DNA of 64,000 nucleotides from Gammaproteobacteria bacterium (GTDB lineage Bacteria > Pseudomonadota > Gammaproteobacteria > Enterobacterales > Aeromonadaceae): contig JAAEZO010000003.1 in assembly GCA_018222825.1 (NCBI GenBank), positions 1-64,000 of the forward strand, in the 5' to 3' direction. The notes beneath the pieces are model-generated. The model saw nothing but the letters and a program-made list of their open reading frames with translations, ran no database searches and was not told where the DNA came from. A program made the position numbers and the translations under genes. Shown here in pieces: positions 52,297-62,513 of the stretch; within the stretch, counting starts at the first letter, position 1; the number at the start of each line of letters is the position of its first letter.

Positions 52297-52334
52297 GCGG
52301 GTATCCTGATTTCGATACCCGCAACGATACCCGC
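52297..52334. promoter_or_regulatory. Integrase-proximal arm-type / operator repeats
   Basis: GCGGGTATC-8 nt-GATACCCGC palindrome followed by a third GATACCCGC, just 5' of the integrase ATG; same motif recurs at the island left end. Confidence 0.6.
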
Positions 52335-52451
52335 AATTTTCATGGATGACAATAGACGAAAAAAGCCTAAAATATATCTAAAGTACTGATATATAATACT
52401 TAACAGCTTTATCAATAGACCACAATAGACGCCACCAGACTTGAATGTCGA

Positions 52452-52495
52452 TTATCGATCATCAGCAGCATATTGCACTTATCTCTTTGATTTTA
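52452..52495. repeat. att site (right): 44-bp perfect direct repeat
   Basis: Identical to 23171-23214; includes the first 20 nt of the pabA coding sequence. Confidence 0.93.
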
Positions 52496-52520
52496 AAAAA
52501 CTAACCAGCCAAACACTGCC

Positions 52521-52630
52521 TTGATACCCGTACTGAGACTTATATTTCATTTGATACCCTGATCCGGAACCTCAACAGCACACACGAGGAGGCCGTATTC
52601 TCGCATCTATCCGGTTGGCGTCAAACTTCC
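52521..52630. repeat. Diverged copy of the island left-end sequence, outside the right att
   Basis: Aligns with 23241-23350 (TTGATACCCG...CTCAACAGCACACA(T/C)GAGGA...TCGCATCTATCC(C/G)GTTGGCGTCAAACTTC). Confidence 0.8.
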
Positions 52631-52870
52631 GCGATCCGGACAGCACAATCCGTCGGTACGGCTTGAAGAGAGTAAGGTATGAGGCCGGTATCAGAACGCC
52701 GATTCGACTTACTTTGAAGACAGCGCCATCATTTTTTCATGAAAAAGACGCATTTCTTGATCCTCATCAATGCACGTGACTGCCTTTGCCTTCGGACAAA
52801 GTTGCACCAAGTTGGTATAGTGTCTCAATCGGATACAAAAAAGACTATATATAACAATAACGGGTTAATA

Positions 52871-54850
52871 ATGCTTAAGCGCTTTTTATGGTGGTTGCTG
52901 CTCGCATGGACAGTGCTGGCCGCCGTTCTCTGGATGAGTAAAAAAATGTATGACAAAGGGCTGCAGCAGCAGGCCCTGAGCCGGCACCAGCACCTGATGA
53001 ATGCCGCCAAAACCACGTTCCATGAACACCTGATGGTCGCCGTGCAAGACACTCGGCTATTGTCCATCATGGCATTTGATCTGGGTTACCCTGATGCTCC
53101 CACCGGCGAGAACCGGCAACGGCTGACGCAAGCGTTTATTAACAGCGCCAGCATCTTCGGTCGCTACGATCAGATCCGTATTATTGACTTGCAGGGGCAA
53201 GAGCGTATTCGCATCAACAATACCCATGCAGGGCCTGTTGCGGTACCCGAATCCGGACTGCAGAACAAACGGCATCGTTACTATATCCAGCAAGGACTGA
53301 AACTGGCGCCCGGCCAGGTTTATCTGTCACCGCTTGATCTCAACACCGAGCAGGGTGAACTGGAAAAACCATTCAAGCCAACGATACGCCTGGTGGGCAT
53401 GATGCAAAACACTCGGGGCGAACCCGCCGGGCTACTGGTACTAAACTTACGCGCCGCAGCCATGCTCAATCAGTTTATCGAGCTGTTTCCACAGGGCGAC
53501 AGGGCCATGCTGCTGAACGCCGATGGCTACTGGATGGTCAATCACGATCCGGTCAATGAATGGGGCTGGATGCGCGAACGCCCTGACCTGATAGCAGCGA
53601 CCTGGCAGCCAAAACTGTGGCTAGAAATGCAAACCAACCGGCATGGTACGGCCAATATACAAAACAACCTGTTTAGTTATCTGTGGCTGGATATGGCCAA
53701 TATTTACGAAAAAACGGTCGGTGGCCGCTATGTCAGCAACCTTGGTCTGATCAGCGATCTCTGGGCCTCTCAGTGGCTCATGATGGTACAGTCAGCCCCT
53801 CGGCAATGGCAGTCTGGGGCAATTTATCTTCACCCCTGGTTCAAAGCGGCACTCGCGGGGCTTTTTATGATGGTGCTGATAAAAGTGTACCTGTTGGTAC
53901 GCAATAAGCACCATGCTCGGGAAAAAGCTCGGCTTGAACAGATGCAACTGGAGTACTTCAGGGATCTTTACGAAAACGCACCTATCGGCTATGTCACCCT
54001 GGCAGAGGACGGCCACATTTCCAATATCAACAAGCAGGCACTGAAATATCTGGGTTACCGGCGAGAAGAGCTGATCAATCGCTTAAAACTGATTGAGCTG
54101 GTCGATAACGAGGTTCAAAAAGATGCGCCGGTCTTACTGGAAAACATGTTTAAAGATGAAAAACATCATTTTCGCGTGACCATGAAAACCAAGCATGGGG
54201 CCCCTCAGGTGATGTCTTGCAGTGTTTCATCCCGTCTTAATGATGAGCGTACCCTTGAGCTTAGCCGCTTCAGCATGCAGAACGTGACCGAACAGGCCCG
54301 ACTGGAGCAACAGCTTCAACAACTGGCCTACAAGGATCCGCTCACCGGCACCGCCAACCGCCGCTGGTTTTATGAACAGGCCGAACGAGAAATGATTCGC
54401 GCCAACCGAAGCGGTTCACCGCTAACGGTGTTAACACTCGATATCGATCACTTCAAGAAGGTGAATGACACTTACGGTCACGATGCCGGCGATGAAGTAC
54501 TGATCGCGCTGGCTGAACATTGCCGGCTTGCCATCAGGCGCACCGATATTCTGGCCCGTTTCGGCGGTGAAGAGTTCGTGATCCTGCTGCCCGACACGCC
54601 ACTGCAGCAGGGAGCGCACAAGGCAGAGCTGATTCGCAAGACCCTGGCAGAACTGCCGGTCACTGTATCCAGCGGAGCCGAGATCAGGTTTGCCGTGTCG
54701 CTGGGCGTCGCCACCTTATCAAGCCGACATCAAGGTATTAAAGATCTGCTGCAATCCGCTGACGAGGCCCTTTACCAGGCCAAAAACAGTGGCCGTAACC
54801 GAGTATGTATGGCCGGCACAACAGAAGAGCCTGACTTGCTCGTAATCTGA
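52871..54850 (+). CDS. Membrane sensor diguanylate cyclase (periplasmic sensor, PAS, GGDEF)
   Basis: PAS (DLYENAPIGYVTLAEDGHISNINKQALKYLGYRREEL), GGDEF (LARFGGEEFVILLPDT; LDIDHFKKVNDTYGHDAGDEVL). Confidence 0.93.
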   Translation: MLKRFLWWLLLAWTVLAAVLWMSKKMYDKGLQQQALSRHQHLMNAAKTTFHEHLMVAVQDTRLLSIMAFDLGYPDAPTGENRQRLTQAFINSASIFGRYDQIRIIDLQGQERIRINNTHAGPVAVPESGLQNKRHRYYIQQGLKLAPGQVYLSPLDLNTEQGELEKPFKPTIRLVGMMQNTRGEPAGLLVLNLRAAAMLNQFIELFPQGDRAMLLNADGYWMVNHDPVNEWGWMRERPDLIAATWQPKLWLEMQTNRHGTANIQNNLFSYLWLDMANIYEKTVGGRYVSNLGLISDLWASQWLMMVQSAPRQWQSGAIYLHPWFKAALAGLFMMVLIKVYLLVRNKHHAREKARLEQMQLEYFRDLYENAPIGYVTLAEDGHISNINKQALKYLGYRREELINRLKLIELVDNEVQKDAPVLLENMFKDEKHHFRVTMKTKHGAPQVMSCSVSSRLNDERTLELSRFSMQNVTEQARLEQQLQQLAYKDPLTGTANRRWFYEQAEREMIRANRSGSPLTVLTLDIDHFKKVNDTYGHDAGDEVLIALAEHCRLAIRRTDILARFGGEEFVILLPDTPLQQGAHKAELIRKTLAELPVTVSSGAEIRFAVSLGVATLSSRHQGIKDLLQSADEALYQAKNSGRNRVCMAGTTEEPDLLVI

Positions 54851-54889
54851 TCCCTTTAATAACAGGCCGATGCAGCACTGTTTTGCCGA

Positions 54890-57800
54890 TTATGCGGACT
54901 TGATCCGGAAAATCACCACATACAGCAGTGGCACCACCACCAGGGTAATCACGGTGGCAAAGGCCAGACCGAACATGATGGTAACCGCCATGCTTTTAAA
55001 GAAGGGATCCATCAACAGCGGTGCCACCCCCAGTATGGTGGTCAATGCGCCCAGAAACACCGGCCGGGCCCGGCTGACGGCGGCGTCCACCACGGCGGCA
55101 AAACCCGCCTTGCCGTCACCGATTTCCGCATCCGCCTGATCCACCAGCACGATGGCGTTTTTCACCAACATGCCAATCAGGCTCAGCAGACCCAGAATAG
55201 CCATAAACTCGAACGGCACCTGAAACACCAGCAGGCCGACGGTGACGCCGATAATGGCCAGGGGCGCGGTCAGCCATATCACCAGGGGCTGGCGCAGGGC
55301 GTTAAACATCACCACCACCGCCAGTATCATGGCACTGAAGCCATAGGGCGCCGACAACAGCAGGCCTTCATTGGCTTCTTTCGAAGCCTTGTCTTCTCCA
55401 TGCCATTCCAGCCGGTAACCGGGCGGCAGGGCCATGGCCTCAATATTCGGTCGCAGCCGCTCCAGCAGTGGTCCCGACAGCTCGCCCGGCAGCGGATCGG
55501 CCTGGGCCTTGATAGTAGGGAACCGGTCCACCCGCCGTATCATGGCGTCCACCCATTCCAGCTTCACCGCCGTGACCAGCTGACCGACCGGCACATACCG
55601 TTTGGCCGTGGGGCTGTAAACCTGCACGTTTTCCACCATGTCGGCACTGGCACGCTCGGCGGCCGGTGCCCGGGAGATGATGGGGATCAGCTGGTCTCCT
55701 TCGCGATACACCCCAATACGCTCGCCGCTGAAGGCGCGGTTAATGGCCTGACTGATGTCGGTAAGGGTCAGCCCGGCCCGGCGGGCAGCCACTTCATCCA
55801 CCACCGGGCGCAGCACCGGCACCTTTTCGCGCCAGTTATCCTGAATGGCAATGGCGCCCTCGTCCTGGGCCATGATGGCTTTGGCCTCTTCGGCCAGTTG
55901 GCGCAGCACCACCGGATCCGGTCCCATGAAGGCGGCTTCTATTTTCTTGCCACCGCCCCGGCCCAGCATGAACTTCCACACCTTGATGTCGGCCAGCGGA
56001 TGACGCGCAGACAACTGCTGCTGCAGCCCGGCCACCATATCGGCAATCCGGGTGGGATCCTCTACATCCACCAGCAACTGGCCGTAGCTGGTGTTGGGAT
56101 CTTCCGGTCCGTAGGTGAGCATAAAGCGCAGCCCGCCCTGACCGATAAAGCCGGTGACGTGAGTCACGCCATCCTGCTCTTGCACAAAGTCGCTCATGCG
56201 CGCCAGTTCCGCCTCGGTTTCCCGAATATCGGTCCCCTGTGGCAGGTACATGTCTACCACAAACTGAGGCCGGGCCGACTCCGGCATAAAGCCCGGCTGC
56301 ACCCATTTAAAGCCGAACACGGCACCGGCCAGCAGCGCCAGCAGCAGGCCGCCGGTCAGGGCGCGATGACGCAGGGCCGCCCGCAGCAAGACGCGATAGC
56401 GCGCCAGCACGCTCGACTCGGGAGCATCATTTGCCGACGGCGACACTTTCAGCAGCGCCACACAGAACAACGGCGTCAACGTAACCGCAAACAGCCAACT
56501 CAGCAGCATGGAATAGAGGATCACCCAGAACAGGGAACCGGCGTATTCGCCCATGTCGGTGGGCGACAGGCCAATGGCGCTGAACGCCAGAATGCCCACG
56601 GCGGTGCCCCCCAGCAACGGCCATTGGGTGGCCTGCACCACGGCAACGGCGGCCCGGCCGGCCCGCTCGCCCTTTTGCATCCGCACCAGAATGCCGTCGG
56701 TCACCACGATGGCATTGTCCACCAGCATGCCCAGGGCGATGATCAACGCCCCCAGCGATACCCGTTGCATGGCAATGCCGTCGAGCTTCATGGCGATCAG
56801 GGTACCGGCCACCGTCAGCAGCAGCACGGCGCCCACGATAATGCCGCTGCGCAGCCCCATAAACACCACCAGCACCAGCACTACTATGGCCACCGCCGCC
56901 GCCAGGTTGGCTACAAAGCCGTTCACCGACTCCCGCACCGAGTCGGACTGGTAGGAGACTTCATTCAGCTCCATACCCAGTGGCCGTTCGCCTTCAAGCT
57001 CCATCAACCGGGCTCGTACCGCATCGCCCATATCCACCACGTTGCCGCCGGTCACCTGAGAGATACCCAGGCCAATGGCCGGCCGGCCGTCGTATTTCAT
57101 CAGTGCATGGGGCGGCTCGCTTTCGGCCCGGGTAATACTGGCCAGATCTTTCAGAAATACCACCCGATCGCCATCCTGGGAGGTCAACGCCAGGTTGCCC
57201 AGCGCCGCCACCGAGTCGGCCTGTCCGGTGGGGCTGAAATACACCCGCTGGGGGCCAATTTGCAGATCCCCCGCGTCGGTGATGACATTTTGCCGGCGCA
57301 GGGTCTGATAAATGCTGTCCAGGGATACATCCAGGCGGGCGGCCCGAGCGGCGGAGATTTCCAGATAAATAGCCTCCTGGAGTGCCCCCAGGGTGGCCAC
57401 CCGAGCCACGCCCGGTACCTGCAGCAGCTCCCGCTCAAGCCCCTGCAGGTAGTCCTTGATGTGCTGCAGGGTAAAGCCCTCGCCGGTGACCGCAAAAAAC
57501 AGGGCGTACACATCACCGAAGTCGTCGTTCACCACCGAAGGGCCCGCCCCCGGTGGCAGCTTGCGCTGGGCGTCGCTCACCTTGCGCCTGAGCTTGTCCC
57601 ACACCTGCTCCAGCTCCCGGGTACTGTGGGCAAAGCGCATGTCTATGTCCACCTTGACCAGGGAGTCGCCCATGCGCGACACCGAGGTCACTTCTTTCAG
57701 CTCCTGCAGTTGCTGCACCGCGTCTTCAATCACTTCGGTGACCTCTTCCGCCACCTGCGTCGGCAGCGCGCCGGGATACGGGGTGGAGATCACCGCCTGG

Positions 57801-57928
57801 CGAATGACAAATTCCGGATCTTCATAACGCGCCAGGCTCTGATAACTGATGTAACCGCCCACCAGCAACAACAGGCAGGCCATCCAGGCAATGGTGCGCC
57901 TGGCCAGGGTATGTTCGGCAATATTCAC
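54890..57928 (-). CDS. Efflux RND transporter permease (AcrB/HAE1-like)
   Basis: 1012 aa; RPAIGLGISQVTGGNVVDMGDAV; ALGMLVDNAIVVTDGI; LSLIGMLVKNAIVLVDQADAE. Confidence 0.95.
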   Translation of the reverse strand: MNIAEHTLARRTIAWMACLLLLVGGYISYQSLARYEDPEFVIRQAVISTPYPGALPTQVAEEVTEVIEDAVQQLQELKEVTSVSRMGDSLVKVDIDMRFAHSTRELEQVWDKLRRKVSDAQRKLPPGAGPSVVNDDFGDVYALFFAVTGEGFTLQHIKDYLQGLERELLQVPGVARVATLGALQEAIYLEISAARAARLDVSLDSIYQTLRRQNVITDAGDLQIGPQRVYFSPTGQADSVAALGNLALTSQDGDRVVFLKDLASITRAESEPPHALMKYDGRPAIGLGISQVTGGNVVDMGDAVRARLMELEGERPLGMELNEVSYQSDSVRESVNGFVANLAAAVAIVVLVLVVFMGLRSGIIVGAVLLLTVAGTLIAMKLDGIAMQRVSLGALIIALGMLVDNAIVVTDGILVRMQKGERAGRAAVAVVQATQWPLLGGTAVGILAFSAIGLSPTDMGEYAGSLFWVILYSMLLSWLFAVTLTPLFCVALLKVSPSANDAPESSVLARYRVLLRAALRHRALTGGLLLALLAGAVFGFKWVQPGFMPESARPQFVVDMYLPQGTDIRETEAELARMSDFVQEQDGVTHVTGFIGQGGLRFMLTYGPEDPNTSYGQLLVDVEDPTRIADMVAGLQQQLSARHPLADIKVWKFMLGRGGGKKIEAAFMGPDPVVLRQLAEEAKAIMAQDEGAIAIQDNWREKVPVLRPVVDEVAARRAGLTLTDISQAINRAFSGERIGVYREGDQLIPIISRAPAAERASADMVENVQVYSPTAKRYVPVGQLVTAVKLEWVDAMIRRVDRFPTIKAQADPLPGELSGPLLERLRPNIEAMALPPGYRLEWHGEDKASKEANEGLLLSAPYGFSAMILAVVVMFNALRQPLVIWLTAPLAIIGVTVGLLVFQVPFEFMAILGLLSLIGMLVKNAIVLVDQADAEIGDGKAGFAAVVDAAVSRARPVFLGALTTILGVAPLLMDPFFKSMAVTIMFGLAFATVITLVVVPLLYVVIFRIKSA

Positions 57929-57942
57929 GCGGAGATCCTTGT

Positions 57943-59013
57943 TCAGTGAGTGGGTTGCAGCGGACGCACCCTGGTGCCTTCCCGCAACTGGCTGACACCG
58001 GCAGTGACAATGCGCTCGCCGTGATTGAGGCCGACTTGTACCACCACGCTGTTACCCTGCACCCGGCCAAGGGTAACCGGCTGACGCTCAACCCGTTCAC
58101 TCTCGGGGTTGACCTTCCACACACTGGTGTCGCCATCGGGGCCGGCCACCACCGCCCGCAGCGGGATCATGACCGGACCGGCTTCTGTTTGTTTCATCGC
58201 TGTTGGCAGCACTTCCACCGACATACCCGGCAGCAGGATAAAGCCGGCCTCGGCGTCCAGCGCCAGTACCGCCTCGTAGCTCTGGGTCTGGGGATCGGCC
58301 TCGGCGGAGAACGACTTCAGCCGCACAGGCAGCGGCTGCCCGGGCTTGTCGGCAAACACGGCAACTCCTTCTACCTGCCGGGGGGCGGTACGCACCACCC
58401 GCTCGGGCACGCTAATCACGATTTCGAGGTTTTGGGTGTCCTGCAGACTCAGCACCGACTGCTTGGCCTGCACATTGCTGAAGTTTTCCACCTGGCGGCG
58501 GGTGATCACACCGGCGAAGGGCGCCAGCAGCCGCGTGTCATCCATGTCCTTTTTGGCCGCCAGGTAGCCCGCCCGGGCCACCTCCATGGCGGTGCGTTTT
58601 TGATCCACCTCGGCCCGGGCCACCGCCTGGCTTTGCTGCCAGATGCGGTTAACCCGGTTAAAATCGGTACGGGCCTTGCCGAATTCGGCCTCGGCCGAGT
58701 TCAGGCGAATTTGGTAATTTTCTCCGTCGAGTCTGGCCACCAGCGCGCCCCGCTCCACCCGTTGCCCTTCTCGTACCGGCAGTTCCACAATACGCCCGGG
58801 CACATTAAAGGCCAGTTCCGCCCGCTGCACCGCGCGCACTCGGCCCGGAAAACGCAGGCTCGCCTCGCCGGCACCGGCACCTACCTGCATGATCTGCGCC
58901 GGCCGTACCACTTCTTCTGTGGCTACTGGCGGCACGTCCCGATCACAACCGGCCAGGCCGGACAACAGCCCGGCTGCACTCAGCAGACCGAGCACTGCGT
59001 TTTTCCATCCCAT
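57943..59013 (-). CDS. Efflux RND periplasmic adaptor subunit
   Basis: Lipoprotein-like N-terminus (LSGLAGCDRD); VRAVQRAELAFNVPGRIVELPVREGQRVERGALVARLD; LLAPFAGVITRRQVENFSNV. Confidence 0.93.
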   Translation of the reverse strand: MGWKNAVLGLLSAAGLLSGLAGCDRDVPPVATEEVVRPAQIMQVGAGAGEASLRFPGRVRAVQRAELAFNVPGRIVELPVREGQRVERGALVARLDGENYQIRLNSAEAEFGKARTDFNRVNRIWQQSQAVARAEVDQKRTAMEVARAGYLAAKKDMDDTRLLAPFAGVITRRQVENFSNVQAKQSVLSLQDTQNLEIVISVPERVVRTAPRQVEGVAVFADKPGQPLPVRLKSFSAEADPQTQSYEAVLALDAEAGFILLPGMSVEVLPTAMKQTEAGPVMIPLRAVVAGPDGDTSVWKVNPESERVERQPVTLGRVQGNSVVVQVGLNHGERIVTAGVSQLREGTRVRPLQPTH

Positions 59014-59172
59014 GTTTCTGCCACTCTTGTTTGTTTGAGTCTGTTGTGGCCCCAACCGGCCCCAGGCGCTTTATTCAAGGTATAGTGTCGGCCAAAGTCC
59101 GCTTGCCAACAACGTCGGGGACACCCAAAATGGGTAATCATTTTTTCTTTTTTTAAAAAGATATAAAACGGC

Positions 59173-59625
59173 ATGGCAATCGACGACGATCATCTCACCA
59201 CCCATTTTGGACGAATATGGCCGGCGCATGTGGAGGCGCTGACCGAGTTGCTGATCCAGCTACGACAGCAGTTTGACGGCGATCTCGACCTGATGCTGAT
59301 TCTTGGCATTATCGGCACCCGTACTCAGCCGGCACGCCTGGCCAGCGCCATGACCTATGCCCAGTTCACGGCACACGACCGGCCCACGCCCGTGAGCCGG
59401 CCCATCAATATTCAGTCTGTGGCAGAATGCAGCGGCATCGCCCGGGAGACGGTACGCAGAAAAGTCGGTCGGCTGGAAAACATGGGGCTGGTCACCCGTG
59501 AAGCAAGCGGCAACCTGCTGGTCACACCTCAAGCCACGGGGGAGCTAACCCCTTCAACCGAGGCCAGCCTGCGTTATATGGCGGTAATGCGAAAGCATTA
59601 CGGCAATGAGGGCCAACACTCGTAA
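59173..59625 (+). CDS. Winged-HTH transcriptional regulator (Crp-like DNA-binding segment)
   Basis: PINIQSVAECSGIARETVRRKVGRLENMGLVTREASGNLLVTPQA. Confidence 0.65.
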   Translation: MAIDDDHLTTHFGRIWPAHVEALTELLIQLRQQFDGDLDLMLILGIIGTRTQPARLASAMTYAQFTAHDRPTPVSRPINIQSVAECSGIARETVRRKVGRLENMGLVTREASGNLLVTPQATGELTPSTEASLRYMAVMRKHYGNEGQHS

Positions 59626-59697
59626 TCAGCCGCATCAACACGCTTAGTGACACTCCGGCCTGCTGAATACGGTTCAGGCCGTGATTGCGCTCGGTTA

Positions 59698-60672
59698 TCA
59701 GGCGCGGGTAACCGGAAAGGCGATCACCTGATCCAGCCGTTCGGCACCGAGCGCCAGCATGACCAGCCGATCGACGCCCAGCGCCACCCCGGCACAGTCC
59801 GGCAGCCCGGCTTCCAGTGCAGCCAGCAGATAGTCATCCACCGGTCGGCTCGGCAAGCCACGCGCGATGCGATCCCGGTTATCCTGCTCGAACCGGCGGC
59901 GCTGCTCGCTGGCATCGCTGAGCTCATGAAAGCCGTTGGCCAGCTCTATGCCCTTGAAGTAGACCTCGAACCGTTCCGCCACCCGCGCATCGGTCGGGCT
60001 GATGCGGGCCAGGGCCGCCTGACTGGCCGGAAAGTGATAGACGAAACAAGGCTCGCTCTGGCCGATGCGTGGCTCGACTCCCAGCGCAAACAACAGCTGC
60101 AACAGGGTGTCTTTGTGCTCTTCACGGGCCACCAGATCGTCGGCTCCCAGGCCAAGACCTGCCGCACGTAACTGATCCATTGAGCCGGTCAGCGGACAGA
60201 CCCCAAGAGTATCGATAAATGCCTGCTGGTAGCTGAGGCGCGTGGGCGCACCGCCGCCCAGCACGGCCTGCAGCAAGTCGGCCATTTCATCCATCAAGTG
60301 GTGGTGATCGAAGCCCGGGCGATACCACTCCAGCATGGTAAATTCCGGATTATGCAAGCGCCCCGACTCTTCGTTACGGTAGGCCTTGCAGATCTGGTAG
60401 ATGGCGCCACTGCCCGCCGCCAGCAGCCGCTTCATGTGAAATTCCGGCGAGGTTTGCAGATAGAGCGCCAATCCTCGCGCCATACCGGGGCCGACAAAGC
60501 GGGTCTCGAAATTGTCCAGGTGCACGTCGGTCACCCCGGCGCTGGCCAGGGTTGGGGTATCGACTTCCAGCACGTCACGTTCGGCAAAAAAGCGGCGAAT
60601 CCGCGCCAGCAGGCGAGCGCGTTGTTGTAGAAAAGGGAGGGTAGCCGTGGGTGGCCAGGCAATGGAAGTCAT
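59698..60672 (-). CDS. epmA: EF-P lysine (R)-beta-lysyltransferase EpmA (GenX/PoxA)
   Basis: Class II LysRS-like; [87 protein letters not shown]. Confidence 0.97.
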   Translation of the reverse strand: MTSIAWPPTATLPFLQQRARLLARIRRFFAERDVLEVDTPTLASAGVTDVHLDNFETRFVGPGMARGLALYLQTSPEFHMKRLLAAGSGAIYQICKAYRNEESGRLHNPEFTMLEWYRPGFDHHHLMDEMADLLQAVLGGGAPTRLSYQQAFIDTLGVCPLTGSMDQLRAAGLGLGADDLVAREEHKDTLLQLLFALGVEPRIGQSEPCFVYHFPASQAALARISPTDARVAERFEVYFKGIELANGFHELSDASEQRRRFEQDNRDRIARGLPSRPVDDYLLAALEAGLPDCAGVALGVDRLVMLALGAERLDQVIAFPVTRA

Positions 60673-60726
60673 CAGATAAGCGCCCAAAATAAGCGGATTT
60701 TACTCTTAAAATGGGCGCTTGCCAGC

Positions 60727-61125
60727 TTAGTGAGAACCTTTAAGTTCTATCTGATTTCCTTCCGGATCGAACAGGTAAACGGAGAGCCCTTCTCCCCCGG
60801 CGCCGTAACGCATCACCGGCGCTTCGAAAATCACCCCGTTCAATGACAGATAGGTACAGATCTCATCGGCATCGAAAGGATCGATGTTAAGGCAAAAGTG
60901 ATCCATATTGGCCTTGCACCGCGCGGGGGCCTCGCCATCTCCCCCCAGCGGCCCGCGAATATCGACCAAATCTATCAGCTGCGCTCCGGCCCGCAGCTGA
61001 TAGAGGCCGATGTCACTCTTTTGCCGCTCCAGGGTACACCCGAGAATACGACAGTAAAAATCCAGCATCCGCGTCGGCTGCCTCACCCTCAGCACCAGAT
61101 GATCCAGCCCCAAAATCTTGAACAT
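60727..61125 (-). CDS. VOC (glyoxalase/bleomycin resistance) superfamily protein
   Basis: LDHLVLRVRQPTRMLDFYCRILGCTLERQ...GLSVYLFDPEGNQIELK. Confidence 0.92.
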   Translation of the reverse strand: MFKILGLDHLVLRVRQPTRMLDFYCRILGCTLERQKSDIGLYQLRAGAQLIDLVDIRGPLGGDGEAPARCKANMDHFCLNIDPFDADEICTYLSLNGVIFEAPVMRYGAGGEGLSVYLFDPEGNQIELKGSH

Positions 61126-61279
61126 AACGCCCCCTTCCCCGCCAGAATGCTAACAGCATGGCGTAAAACCGTACAAAATAACAGCACCTTTACTCTCGAA
61201 TTGTCGCCAGATTTCTCCTTTCAAAACCAGCCCCGACGTCACTCGGCAGAATAATTTCTTGAATAATGAGTCAGGATAG

Positions 61280-61345
61280 TTGCAAAAAGTTTTCGCAAAC
61301 CTACAATGCTGAAAACCGGGGGCCTAAGAAACCCCCGGTTTTTTT
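61280..61345 (+). promoter_or_regulatory. guaC promoter with palindromic operator and a start-proximal terminator-like hairpin
   Basis: TTGCAAAAAGTTTTCGCAA palindrome (61280-61298), -10 TACAAT (61302-61307), hairpin ACCGGGGG-cctaagaaa-CCCCCGGT-T6 to 61345, guaC ATG at 61373. Confidence 0.6.
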
Positions 61346-61372
61346 GTGCCTGTCACTTACTGAGGTAATACC

Positions 61373-62416
61373 ATGCGTATCGAACAAGACTTGAAACTGG
61401 GCTTTAGCGATGTGCTGTTTCGCCCCAAGCGCTCTACTCTCAACAGCCGTTCTCAGGTAGAGCTTGGCCGCGAATTCGTCTTTAAACATTCGGGTCGTCG
61501 CTGGTCCGGTGTACCGGTTATTGCCGCCAACATGGATACCGTGGCTACCTTTACCATGGCCCGCTCTCTGGCCCGGCATCAGATTCTGACCGCAGTACAC
61601 AAGCATTACTCGGTGGCCGAGTGGCAGGCATTTGTACAGGCCGAAACCTCTGCCGTGCTGCAACATGTCATCGTCTCCAGCGGCACCTCCGACAAAGACT
61701 TTGAAAAACTGCAGCAGATACTGGCGTTGTCTGATGAACTCGGCTTCATCTGTATCGATGTGGCCAACGGTTACAGCGAGCATTTCACCGCGTTTGTCAG
61801 CAAGGCACGCAAGCAGTTTCCAAAACACACCATCATTGCCGGTAACGTGGTCACCGGTGAAATGGTGGAAGAGCTGATCCTGTCCGGCGCCGATGTGGTC
61901 AAGGTCGGTATCGGTCCCGGCTCTGTCTGTACGACCCGGGTCAAGACCGGCGTCGGCTACCCACAGCTGTCGGCCATTATCGAATGTGCCGATGCGGCCC
62001 ACGGCCTGGGTGGTCAGATCATCGGTGACGGCGGCTGTACCTGCCCCGGCGATGTGGCCAAGGCCTTTGGTGGCGGTGCCGACTTCGTGATGCTGGGTGG
62101 CATGCTGGCTGCCCATGAAGAATGCGGCGGCGAACTGGTCGAGCGCGATGGCAAGACCTTCATGAAGTTCTATGGCATGAGCTCTTCCAGCGCCATGGGC
62201 AAGCACGCCGGTGGCGTAGCCAAGTACCGAGCGGCAGAAGGCAAGACGGTCGAGCTGGCGTTTCGCGGTCCGGTAGAAGACACCATTCAGGATATTCTGG
62301 GTGGCGTACGTTCAACCTGTACCTATGTGGGAGCTCAGTATCTGAAAGAGCTGACCAAGCGCACCACCTTTATTCGAGTGCGTGAGCAGGAAAACAACGT
62401 CTACGGCAAAGAGTAA
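61373..62416 (+). CDS. guaC: GMP reductase
   Basis: 347 aa; [67 protein letters not shown]. Confidence 0.97.
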   Translation: MRIEQDLKLGFSDVLFRPKRSTLNSRSQVELGREFVFKHSGRRWSGVPVIAANMDTVATFTMARSLARHQILTAVHKHYSVAEWQAFVQAETSAVLQHVIVSSGTSDKDFEKLQQILALSDELGFICIDVANGYSEHFTAFVSKARKQFPKHTIIAGNVVTGEMVEELILSGADVVKVGIGPGSVCTTRVKTGVGYPQLSAIIECADAAHGLGGQIIGDGGCTCPGDVAKAFGGGADFVMLGGMLAAHEECGGELVERDGKTFMKFYGMSSSSAMGKHAGGVAKYRAAEGKTVELAFRGPVEDTIQDILGGVRSTCTYVGAQYLKELTKRTTFIRVREQENNVYGKE

Positions 62417-62470
62417 GCCGTCGAGTGTGAAGCGTGCCTTTCAGCGCACGCTTCACAGCTTGCAGACAAC

Positions 62471-62498
62471 AAAAACGGCGCCCTAGGGCGCCGTTTTT
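62471..62498. terminator. Bidirectional terminator between guaC and efp
   Basis: AAAAACGGCGCCC-TA-GGGCGCCGTTTTT. Confidence 0.88.
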
Positions 62499-62513
62499 CA
62501 ATACCGAGCAGGC

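Larger units (their letters stand above)
23171..52495. mobile_element. Integrative genomic island inserted at the 5' end of pabA
   Basis: 44-bp perfect direct repeats at both ends, P4-type integrase next to the right repeat, AlpA/Gp2/YqaJ/RadC genes, nested IS, defence and metal-resistance cargo. Confidence 0.92.

Noticed and set aside
55400-57949. 849-aa plus-strand ORF antisense to the RND permease gene (also 57946..59085)
   Set aside because: Shadow ORFs in GC-rich coding DNA; composition (H/Q/R/G-rich) is not protein-like, and the opposite frames encode clear RND proteins.
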